Assembly (NCBI GenBank): GCA_025201765.1
Contig: MU623377.1
Coordinates: forward strand, 62,001-126,000
Source: Daldinia sp. FL1419
Lineage: Eukaryota > Ascomycota > Sordariomycetes > Xylariales > Hypoxylaceae
Reading direction: 5' to 3'
DNA: 64,000 bases
Both the position numbers and the translations under genes were made by a program. The notes below the pieces were generated by a model, which searched no databases, was not told the DNA's origin, and saw only the letters and a list, made by a program, of their open reading frames with translations. Shown here in pieces: positions 21,712 to 30,657 of this stretch. Position 1 is the stretch's first letter, and every line of letters starts with the position of its first letter.

Positions 21712-23085
21712 ATGTCAACCCCTATCCCGCAACCTCCGGGCATGCCCCTCCTTGGCAACATCTTCGATATCGACACAAACAACACGTGGGACTCGCTAAG
21801 GAAGCTAGCAGAGAAGTACGAAGAAATATTCCAGATTAAGGTTTTGGGTCATACCGTCGTATTCGTAACTGGAGCAGCCATTGCAGAGGAACTATGCGAT
21901 GAGAAGCGGTTTCGAAAATATGTTGGTGGACCGATAGTTGAGATACGGTACGCCGTACACGATTCTCTATTCACGGCATTCGACGATGAGGCAAGTTGGG
22001 GAATAGCGCACCGTATCATTGCGCCGAAGCTCAGTCCTCAATCGCTCGCGGAACACTTCGCCGAGATGAGAGATGTTACTAGCGAGCTCATTGCAAAGTG
22101 GAAAGGACTCGGCACCGACAATCAGATCTCCGCCATTGGCGAGCTAAACAGATTGAACCTCGAGGTGACGACATTGACCCTCTACGGCAAGAAGTTGAAC
22201 TGCCTGTCTGGGCCCGAGCACCCAATGATAAAAGGGATGGAGGACTCGACATCCGAAGCGATGAAACGACCTAACCGCCCCAAGTTCATGAACTGGCTAT
22301 TCTACGGTAGCAAATTTACCAATGCCACAACTACGATGCGAACATACGCGCAAGAGTTGGTGAACTACCGCAAAGCAAATCCGACGGACCGGCAAGACCT
22401 CCTTGCGATACTATTAAGTGCCAAGGACCCAGAGACAGGCACGGCTTTCACCGACTCGCAAGTCATCGACGAGATAGTGACAATGCCGATCGGCAGCAGC
22501 ACGGCGCCGGCAATGCTCAGCACCACCATATACTTCCTCGTGAACAACCCGCAAGTCGTGACCAAAGCGCGCCAGGAATTAGACTCCGTCATCGGCGACG
22601 GCGAGTTCCAGTTCGAGCACCTAGCACAGCTAAAGTACATCGAAGGGATCATGCGCGAATCTCTCCGGCTCTCGTTTGCCGCGCCGGGATTCAACATCGA
22701 GCCGATCCCGAGCAACAGCAAAGCCCCCGTGCAGCTAGCCGGCGGGAAGTACCAAGTTGCGCACAATCAGGCCATGATCATCGTCCTGGCGGGAGTCAAC
22801 AGAGACGCAACCGTATTCGAGGAGCCGCTTGCCTTCCGGCCCGAGCGTATGATGGGAGAAGCATTCGACAACCTCCCCTCGGGCGTCAAGAAATGGTTTG
22901 GAAACGGGAAGAGACAGTGCATTGGAAAGCACTGGGCCTGGCAGTTCAGTATGGTTGTGCTGGCGAAGCTGATCAAGGAGATCGACTTTGAGAGCGTGGA
23001 TCCGAGTTACAAGTTAGAGCAAGACGGTTGGTTTAATTTGAGACCTGTCGGTTTCCATGTCGGAGTCAAACCGAGGGCTAATTGA
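21712..23085 (+). CDS. Soluble CYP505/BM3-like cytochrome P450, heme domain only
   Basis: This intron-free protein has 457 residues. It starts directly with PIPQPPGMPLLGNIFDIDTN, the N-terminal style of P450 BM3 and fungal P450foxy heme domains, without a membrane anchor. The K-helix ExxR is ESLR, and the heme loop is FGNGKRQCIGKHWAWQF. The product stops at about the end of the heme domain (VGFHVGVKPRAN); the flavodoxin-FAD reductase half fused in CYP505 enzymes is absent, and the following 600 bases hold no reductase frame. In the I-helix, where the family has AGHETT, this protein reads IGSSTAP, so the acidic residue of the oxygen-activation pair appears to be missing. The frame is intact. 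CYP540-like stand-alone relatives of CYP505 are known in fungi. The likely substrate class is fatty acids or related lipids, by family only. Confidence 0.88.
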   Translation: MSTPIPQPPGMPLLGNIFDIDTNNTWDSLRKLAEKYEEIFQIKVLGHTVVFVTGAAIAEELCDEKRFRKYVGGPIVEIRYAVHDSLFTAFDDEASWGIAHRIIAPKLSPQSLAEHFAEMRDVTSELIAKWKGLGTDNQISAIGELNRLNLEVTTLTLYGKKLNCLSGPEHPMIKGMEDSTSEAMKRPNRPKFMNWLFYGSKFTNATTTMRTYAQELVNYRKANPTDRQDLLAILLSAKDPETGTAFTDSQVIDEIVTMPIGSSTAPAMLSTTIYFLVNNPQVVTKARQELDSVIGDGEFQFEHLAQLKYIEGIMRESLRLSFAAPGFNIEPIPSNSKAPVQLAGGKYQVAHNQAMIIVLAGVNRDATVFEEPLAFRPERMMGEAFDNLPSGVKKWFGNGKRQCIGKHWAWQFSMVVLAKLIKEIDFESVDPSYKLEQDGWFNLRPVGFHVGVKPRAN

Positions 23086-23686
23086 GGTTACGGAGCGTTT
23101 AAAAAAGCATTGCGTGCAGCTTCTCGCGCGACTTGGGATAATTTGAGCGATGTACGGATCCGTATAGCATATGTTGCTTCTTGATCGTGATACGAGTGAT
23201 TCATAAGCATCGTAATTTATAAACTGTTGTGTCAAGTAATATTAAATAAACCAACTATTTTACAATGCCTGGATCAAGATGGAATATGATCGAGTAGCTA
23301 CCTATGTATGAAAATAGCTGCAAGTCCTCAGTTTCGAATGCTGACATGTTTGCATCGGAAAAAGGTTTGCACAAATTCATAAGTATAGGCGATATTAGTT
23401 ATTAATACACATTTTACTATGTATACTCTTTATACACTACGACGAGCTTATGCAAATATCACGTGCCAAACATTTCCGTCACAAATATCCAGTATTCAGC
23501 ACCGTACGTAACTTGTTAACCGCTCAATTCGCACAGTAAACATTTTTCGGCAGCATCATCGTCAGAGAGAGCTTCGGGAATTATTCCGTCCAAGCAAGCA
23601 AGCAAAAAGGCAGATCTTAGAAGCAACACACCCACCAGCCCAGAGCCCCAAAACCCCCCAAAGCCCACCGACGAAGCCGACAAACC
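23086..23686. other. Intergenic; boundary between accessory and housekeeping blocks
   Basis: It holds the P450 3' UTR and the MIC19 promoter. A pyrimidine-poor, purine-rich leader with GCAAGCAAGCAA lies just before the MIC19 start. No gene. Confidence 0.5.
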
Positions 23687-24412
23687 ATGGGCTCGAGCTC
23701 GTCTAAGCCGGAGGCGAGCCAATCCTCACATGTCTGGAAGGCGTAAGTTTTGTATCTGTTGCAAATCATTTAACCTAGTTATTCGTCTTTAAGTTATATA
23801 CTACGTTGTAGGATTGCTCGACTAAACTTGGCACTTTTGACCGCTCTTAGATCCTCATCCATAGGCGTCTCCCACGATGTCATCGAATCCCTCCAGTCGA
23901 GTAGCGAAGTGAGCACCCTCCTCTTCCCCATATCCGTCTTCTTCAACGTCCACTCCCCACCAAAAGTGTCATCCCAGCTCAACCCCAGAAACATAACTAA
24001 CCACCCGTCCTCCCCCCACCTGCAGAGCGACACCACCCGCGCGCAATCCCTCGAACTAGCCGTGCAGGCGCGCGTCGCCTCGGAACTCAAGAAACTCGAG
24101 GCGCAAGAGTCGGCCGCGCTCCGGGCGGCGCAGGACAAGATCGCGGAACTGGCGGAGAGCGAGGCGAGCGAGGACGACAAGCAGCGCGGCCGTCAGGCCG
24201 TGTCGAAGGAAGTCGAGGCGCTGCGGGCCCGCCTCGAGAAGCGCAAGCAGCTGCGTCCTCTGCCCGACGCCGTCGAGAAGGCCCGCGGCAGCGTCGTCCG
24301 CTGCCTCCTCGAGAACGACCGCCGCCCGCTCGACTGCTGGCGCGAGGTCGAGGCGTTCAAGGAGGAGGTTAGGAGGCTGGAGAAGAGCTGGGTGGATAAG
24401 GTCGTTTCGTGA
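23687..24412 (+). CDS. MIC19: MICOS complex subunit Mic19
   Basis: Model: join(23687..23742, 23851..23908, 24026..24412), 166 residues. The first exon encodes MGSSSSKPEASQSSHVWK, a classic N-myristoylation sequence found in Mic19. Exon 2 gives IGVSHDVIESLQSSSE and exon 3 starts SDTTRAQSLELAVQARVASE, the typical DUF1690/Mic19 linker and coiled coil. The C terminus has LRPLPDAVEKARGSVVRCLL then RPLDCWREVEAFKEEVRRLE, with the two cysteines of the CHCH-like end. Mic19 binds Mic60 at mitochondrial crista junctions on the intermembrane-space face of the inner membrane. Splice sites are GTAAGT/CTTAG and GTGAGC/CTGCAG. The third exon is notably GC-rich compared with its surroundings. It is convergent with TYW3. 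Confidence 0.93.
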
Positions 24413-24728
24413 GGGATTGGATCTTTATACTTACTTTGCTGTTACGGAATAGAGCAGAGAGAAAAGGCAAAAGGGAGGAATAAATCTTTTTTTTTTTTTT
24501 TACCCTCGGAAGATGTCCTGTTGACCTTCTCCCTCCTCCCTCCTCTAAATCTTCACACTTACCTACAACCCCCTAATACCTACGATAGATAGATACTCTG
24601 TTGTAACAATACTCGACACTTATAGCATAGCATTTTAGGGAGCGCTCAGGGAAAACAGAGCTGTATAGAAAGATGGAGATGGCACTTGAATTCTCTTTGC
24701 AGTTCCGTACTATGTTTTAAGTTGCAAT
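24413..24728. other. Convergent 3' region of MIC19 and TYW3
   Basis: It contains a poly-T run near 24,487-24,502 and pyrimidine-rich tracts. Presumably the 3' UTRs of both genes. No gene. Confidence 0.5.
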
Positions 24729-25932
24729 TCATGTAAAGTCTGTATTTAGAGGAACTTCTAAAGTCGAGTCTTCTACGGCCACGGCTACGGCATCACTACC
24801 TTCTTGCTTTTGCTTCCGTAGCTCCTCTCTCCTCTTCAGCCCCTCCGCCTTCTTTCTCTCCCGTCGAACCTGTGCGTCTTCCCATCCGTCCTTGCCGCCG
24901 TTCACCGGCTTAGTTGCTTCCGCAAGAGCCTCCCGGAACCTATTAATACGTTTCGTATTCTCCGTAAACCTATCGTTGGCAATACGGACCAGTGTCCGCA
25001 GATATGACGATGGCACAGTACAATGCAGTTTGCCGCCGTCCGTCTGATACCCTATCAAAGACTCAAACGTAAGGCCCATAGACCGAATAGCAACGACGGG
25101 AGTCGCGTGCTGCTCTCCCGCAGCTGGGGTTAAGCTCACGGCGCCACTCTCCCTGAACCCAGCCTGTAAACCACACCGGAGGAGCAGTTGCGCGTGTTCT
25201 GGGGAAGCGGTCAAGACGTGGAGAATCTGGTGCGGTTAGCTTCAGCTCCTCCGTCCCACTGCCCCAGCACCGAACGCATATCTGCGCGTGATAAAACCGT
25301 CATAGCAGCGGTGTGCGGCAGCAAATACTCGAGATATTCAGGGGGACGGGAGATAGACGTACCATAGGTTCAAACTTGAAGTGAACAAGCCTCGTAGCGA
25401 CAACATCCCGAGGAAAATCCCCTACCAATTTCTCAGCCTCGCTTCCCTCCCCAGACCCTCTCGTTAGCCCCAACATCTCCTCCACATCCACATCTCCCCC
25501 TTCCTCTCCCCCATCTCCCAACGGCACCGGCTCATGCGAAACAAACAACCACGCGCCCCCGGCCCCCTTCCCACCTACACCCGCCAACTTCCTCACCTCA
25601 ATCTTCTCCGCTCCATCAACCCCTTCCCCCTCGACCCCATCTCCATCTCCATCTCCAACTCCATCTCCCTCCTCAGCAACTACCACACCCGTCGCAGCAC
25701 TCCTCTTCCTCCCCTCCAAAAACACACTCACCCTCCCCGCGCAACTACTCGTCGTCACAAACCCCTCCAGCCCATTAACCACCCCGATCAACTCCCGGAT
25801 CCCCGCGTCCACCGACCCCTTGGGCGAAGCGTCCGTGTACTCATCATCCGGACGCGCCAGCAGCTCCAGGATCCGGGTCTTTCGCCGCGCGAAGGCGGGA
25901 GGCGGCGCGGGGAGGAGCGTGTCCCCCTTCAT
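24729..25932 (-). CDS. TYW3: tRNA wybutosine-synthesising protein TYW3 (tRNA-Phe methyltransferase)
   Basis: Model: complement(24729..25226, 25363..25932), 355 residues. The ATG is at 25932; the open frame extends 16 codons further upstream without an ATG. Landmarks: FARRKTRILELL, DASPKGSVDAGIRELIGVVN, then TTSSCAGRVSVF, the highly conserved TYW3 motif. VHFKFEPM ends exon 1 and ILHVLTASPEHAQLLLRCGL begins exon 2, followed by VVAIRSMGLTFESLIG and YLRTLVRIANDRF. TYW3 methylates N4 of the tricyclic base during wybutosine formation at position 37 of tRNA-Phe. Between the conserved TTSSC block and WLFVSHEP lies a Gly/Asp/Glu/Val-rich insertion of about 45 residues; a basic, lysine/arginine/glutamate-rich tail ends the protein. 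The single intron (25227-25362) has GTACGT and CACCAG. Confidence 0.93.
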
Positions 25933-26711
25933 TTTCGGTGGTATTTCCTTTGACTCCCTCGGAATGGTGCAAACTCGCAAGTTTTTTTTTTACAGCTCGG
26001 TTTTAAACAGGCGACAGGGTAATATCGGAATTGTAGAGTTACCAGGTGAAACATCTGGATGCACGTGGGTTGTAAAGAGGTAGGAATTAGAAAATAATTT
26101 GGATTATTCCACCATCAAAACCCACTAAAAATGAAAAATGACAACATAATTAACCCTCTTATGATAACGAATTCAATCCACCCTTATATTGAAACCGTCA
26201 ATGTAGATAATCTCAAGCTTCGGGATTGACCATCCTAACCTTAGGTGTTAAATGGAAAATAGCATATTCAATCGGTGGACTGATCCAAGAATTTGGCAAG
26301 CATTTCATATCAAGCATTACGAAGAGCATATTTTGGAGATAGTTCTGATTAATAATAACATTATCGCAGAACCCGGGTAACGAGAGTGTCCTGCAAGTCC
26401 AGGCCATCCATAATGCCACGCCTCCATAAAATCATTGAATAATAATAATCAGTAGCCCAGGCTAGCCTCAGCCTTACCCTGGCAATACCAAAAGCCAGAA
26501 GCCTCTTAGAAGTCAACAAGGGGTATCATGTCCTACATAACCATTCCGTAAACGCCTCTACCAATAGTGCAGCCCTCGGCACGACTAGTGGGTAGCTACT
26601 AAGGCTACAGCATAACGGCCGGGGATTTCGACCTAAATAAGGCTGACCATCTAACTTCGTATCTCGACATGGATAGTTAGGCGTTACGGAAGGTTGGTGG
26701 ACACGGCCGGC
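25933..26711. other. Intergenic between TYW3 promoter and eIF1 3' end
   Basis: AT-rich, with a T-run near 25,982-25,991. A 68-codon minus-strand ORF at 26213-26419 lacks any support; it may lie in the eIF1 3' UTR. No gene. Confidence 0.5.
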
Positions 26712-27441
26712 TTAGAAACCGTGGACCTTAATGGTCTTCGGATCAAGCTCAAGACCCTCTTTCTTGTCGACGAGGAACTCCTGTACGTCTTTGCGCTGGT
26801 CGCCCTGCAACTGGATGACTTCACCCATTTCGGTGTCGTTCACGATGGTGCCATTGCAAGCTAGCACAAGAGCGCAGTCAGCACGAAGAACGGAGAAAAT
26901 TAAAGGGGCCATCTTAGAAAAGCGGGGCCATCAACATACCGAACTTCTTCTTGATGACCTTCAGGATTTTCTTCTGGTCGAATTTCTTCGGAAGACCCTG
27001 AACAGTGGTCAAGGTTTTACGTCCATTCCGCTCTGGTAAGATGCAAAGTTAGCATAACAATTTTCATGTCGCACACTCAAGGGTGGGGAATAGTGGAAAA
27101 AGGAACGTAGCGCAAGCCGACTACCACACGTGAGGTGCGTCAAAAGAGTGAACACGTACGTTGAATGCGGATATGGATGTAATTCTGAGCCTGCTTGGAT
27201 TCGCCTGTATCCTCATCGGCTTCGGCGAAGGGGTCTGGCCAAATATGGTTAGCCTATGACGCGAAAGGGACATAGTATAAACAACAAAAGGATCGATGAG
27301 TTAATGAGCAAGGCTGATGGAGATAGCGACAACATCGACGCCCATGAAGAACATCAATAGCCATATCTATCTCCTTGACACCATCCCCACAATGATGGAG
27401 AAATCGCACGCACCATAGGTCTTGAGGTTTTCGATTGACAT
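26712..27441 (-). CDS. SUI1: Translation initiation factor eIF1 (SUI1), four exons
   Basis: Model: complement(26712..26860, 26940..27032, 27160..27234, 27414..27441), 114 residues, the normal eIF1 size. Exon 1 gives MSIENLKTY; joined exons read DPFAEADEDTGESKQAQN, YIHIRIQQRNGRKTLTTVQG, LPKKFDQKKILKVIKKKF, ACNGTIVNDTEMGEVIQLQG and DQRKDVQEFLVDKKEG. These are diagnostic for the SUI1 fold, including the basic beta-hairpin loop that meets the P-site tRNA. eIF1 sits on the 40S subunit and enforces AUG selection during scanning. All four exons join in frame with canonical GT-AG borders. The last intron contains an apparent in-frame ATG (MAPLIF...) that would mislead naive ORF calling. The gene is divergent from TRM44. 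Confidence 0.96.
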
Positions 27442-28742
27442 AAACTCGAGTTTACGGGGGTAACTTGGGGAAAAGGGTTTGTGAAGATGAACTCGGTGAA
27501 GCGACAGACGACTGTATTAATGGCCTCGCTGATAAGCTGTGAAAATCGTAAAAACTAGAGTTCTCTGGTTTCTTATGTAGGCGCGGGACAGCTATGCAAT
27601 TGCTCTGATTGCGTTGGTGAGATTAAGAGATGGTTTGGTTTAAATGTTGACGCTGTTGTTTTGTTCTTAAAGGGTGGCTAAGGAATCAATTTGTAGAAGA
27701 GAGGGAGGACGAGAAAGGCCGCAACTAGCAAGTGGCAGTGAATGGAGGGGCAACATCGATTAGCAGGCCACCAGCGAATCGGCAAGGGGTGAGTGGGTCT
27801 CCCCCTGCACCTGGCAGGCTGGTAGCCACGGCTGGAGGGGGGCGGTCGAACTTACTTGGTATCCCTACCGTACCTACCGTAGGTACTTGCGTAAGGGTAG
27901 AAGATTCGTGCCACTCATGGAAATAGCGGCCTTATCAGGCCTGCACAACCTTGAAAACTTGGCAATTATGGGGGAAGCACCCAGCAAAAATGCTAATCAT
28001 ATTTCGCGGAGTGAGCGAAGGTACAATGCAGGTAAGTAAGCTGAGGTATCCATGTACTACGTAGGTAATCTTTATTCCCCCGCTCAGTGGACAATTTCCC
28101 ACATTTCAATGATTTTGCGGTCACCGGAAAGTTGCAAATGCCGGAAGAATGCAGCAAAGCACATGCCGCACAGATGCCACACACATTAGGGTACTTTTCC
28201 TCCATACATTAGTAAGTAGTACCTACATTCATAGCAAAGTCATTGCACCATTAATGTTGTACATGTGCCACAACAGGAATCTAATCCAAGACACTATCCA
28301 TATCCATTCAAATTTCTTTTTTTTTTATTCATAAAAATCCTGGACACTACGATATGTTATGATATGACGAAATTCCACAACATAGGTCCCCCATCCTGAC
28401 ATTTATTCGTCATTCAGGACTATCCTATATTGTTCTACATAATTATTTTCCATTTTCTGGACCAATTTTATTATGCCCATATCTTCACGCTCGTATGCGG
28501 ACCTACATATCCACGAGGATACCTACCCTTCCTAGCAGCTGACCCCCCTGCGAATCTGCATGTGGCCTCCTTAAAGGTGAACGTCTAGAACATCAGTCTC
28601 ATAGTTGGTCAATTCGAGTGGGCAATCTTTACTTATGTCAGCCTATGTTCACTCGATCGACCTATCCATGTCCCGATTCCAAAGACCCTGCAGGTAACAC
28701 ATATTGAAAAGGCCCTCCCATAATATCAATCTCAATTTCACA
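27442..28742. other. Divergent promoter region of eIF1 and TRM44
   Basis: It contains a CCTACCGTACCTACCGTAGGTA tract near 27,863-27,885 and AT-rich sequence near 28,310-28,340. No supportable gene. Confidence 0.5.
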
Positions 28743-30233
28743 ATGGGCTTCGAAGCGCCAGAGCTTCCCGATGGTTCTCCGAGTCTAATCAAAGACTCGT
28801 CTGGTTCAAGATGGACTCCCCTATTTCGGAAGGGTTGTGAATTTGATTCGCAAGTCTTTCTGAAAGTCATGATGAACTTGATTCGCAATCCGAATATCAA
28901 TTCCAGCTGGTTATTCCGTGCCGATATCTTAGTTGAGAGAGATCCAAGTCAACATGATGTGGCTACTGACCCCGCGGTCACACGGCCAACCATTCTCCAT
29001 TTCGAAGACATGCACCTTGATAAAGCTCTAGTACGGAAGCTTATTCCTAGAAATACTCGAAGAGATCAGCCTTTAGATCAAACATGCTTAATTTATCATG
29101 GCAGCGGTCCGGGGAATGTAGAATGGTCTATGGTCGTTTACAAACCCCACGTCTCATCTCCTGATGACATGCCATTCTATCATCCCAAAGTGCAAGGCAT
29201 AGCATTTCTCCACGAATGGAGCCCCGATCAAAGCGAAGGTTCAGTGTCCATCCATTACAATTTCTTTGACGATAGGGATCGCTCACCAAAGTTGGTGGGA
29301 ACGGCTCTTAACCTTCTGTCAGTGCTCCACAAGCATGGCGAAGGAACTAAAAAGGGGTATACTAAGCGGGTTCATCACGACACCATCATTCCCCAGATTT
29401 CCGTCCAAAATACATACACCAGATTAAAACAGAATTATGCCCGTCAGCTTATTCAAACTTGGGCCGAGGTCACAGACCCATCCAAACACGTGTTTGAGGA
29501 CTTGAGTATTGCGGCATTCCTTATCGAGCTGTGGACCGAGATGTACAAAGATTCTTCCTTCCCCGGATTTGTTGATATTGGTTGCGGCAACGGTCTCTTA
29601 GTATATATCCTCCGAAAGGAAGGATACTCGGGTTGGGGATTTGATGCTCGAAAGCGCAAATCGTGGGAACAATATTCTGAGATTATCAGCGACGGGCTTG
29701 AGCTCCGAGAGAGTCTCCGCCAATATGTTTTGCTTCCTTCTGTGATTGATCATCATTTGAATACGAAGGATGAGAGTGTTAGGGAGATCTACAATGTAGA
29801 TAGTACTGATCTTATACATGATGGATTATTTCCCGAAGGCACTTTTATTATATCTAATCATGCGGACGAGCTAACACCGTGGACACCAATACTCGCCGCT
29901 ATATCAAACTGCCCGTTTATCATGATACCCTGTTGCAGTCACGACCTTACCGGTGCAAGATTCAGAGCCCCCGCACCAAAAGCACAGAACAAATCGCCGT
30001 CAGCGTACTCGTCGCTAGTTGAATGGATTAAAAATATAGCGAAAGACAGCGGCTGGGAAGTGGAAACTGAGATGCTGAGGATACCAAGCACTAGGAATAT
30101 CGGCTTAATCGGTAGGAAAAGGGATACGTCCTTGGAGGTAGATATCCAACAGGTGATAGCCAAGTACGGTGGCACAGAGGGATATGCAGAAAACGTGATG
30201 AAGCTAATAGAAAGCAAACCTAGAGGACACTAG
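28743..30233 (+). CDS. TRM44: tRNA (uracil-2'-O-)-methyltransferase Trm44
   Basis: This intron-free protein has 496 residues starting at ATG 28743. The N-terminal half reads like the Trm44 family (WTPLFRKGCEFDSQVF near the start, PTILHFEDMHLDKALVRKL, then FHWN-like FLHEWSP). The SAM-binding motif is FVDIGCGNGLLVYILRKEGY at about residues 275-295, followed by GWGFDARKRKSWE, a Trm44 hallmark. Further on are LIHDGLFPEGTFIISNHADE (motif region with the NHADELTPW block) and MIPCCSHDLTG. Trm44 methylates the 2'-hydroxyl of U44 in certain tRNAs, notably tRNA-Ser, in the cytoplasm. Length is slightly below that of many fungal orthologues. The frame is complete. It sits head-to-head with eIF1. Confidence 0.93.
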   Translation: MGFEAPELPDGSPSLIKDSSGSRWTPLFRKGCEFDSQVFLKVMMNLIRNPNINSSWLFRADILVERDPSQHDVATDPAVTRPTILHFEDMHLDKALVRKLIPRNTRRDQPLDQTCLIYHGSGPGNVEWSMVVYKPHVSSPDDMPFYHPKVQGIAFLHEWSPDQSEGSVSIHYNFFDDRDRSPKLVGTALNLLSVLHKHGEGTKKGYTKRVHHDTIIPQISVQNTYTRLKQNYARQLIQTWAEVTDPSKHVFEDLSIAAFLIELWTEMYKDSSFPGFVDIGCGNGLLVYILRKEGYSGWGFDARKRKSWEQYSEIISDGLELRESLRQYVLLPSVIDHHLNTKDESVREIYNVDSTDLIHDGLFPEGTFIISNHADELTPWTPILAAISNCPFIMIPCCSHDLTGARFRAPAPKAQNKSPSAYSSLVEWIKNIAKDSGWEVETEMLRIPSTRNIGLIGRKRDTSLEVDIQQVIAKYGGTEGYAENVMKLIESKPRGH

Positions 30234-30657
30234 CGATAGTTAGTTACTACAGAGTATAAAGAGGCGAATTCGATGCCGTTAAATAAAAGCTAGTAAATGA
30301 AACTACAATCGTTGTCTTGTGACTAACGGAATCTGAATGTTTCTTTATAAGAGATAACTACATGTAGCTCTGTGAGTACCTTGGTACTATGGAAAGGGGT
30401 GAATGACCTAAGAGGACATGTCCATACCTTAGTACATAGTACCTAGGCACCGAGAGTAAGGTACGTACCGTCGGTGTGGCTTAGTAGCTTACAGCGCACG
30501 GACTTGCGGTGGCTTAACTGGAGCAGTTGCAACGTCGCTCCTTTGGAAGGTTCAAGGAAATGTGCTGGCCCGAAATTATGTGAATTAAGCAATACACCAA
30601 AGACGGTGATTAATCTTCAACTTTCACCTTTTTAATATAGCCGTCTCACCACCCACA
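30234..30657. other. Intergenic between TRM44 and SEC21
   Basis: It holds the TRM44 3' UTR and SEC21 promoter. Palindromic TAC/GTA motifs near 30,425-30,450 include TTAGTACATAGTACCTAGG. No gene. Confidence 0.5.
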
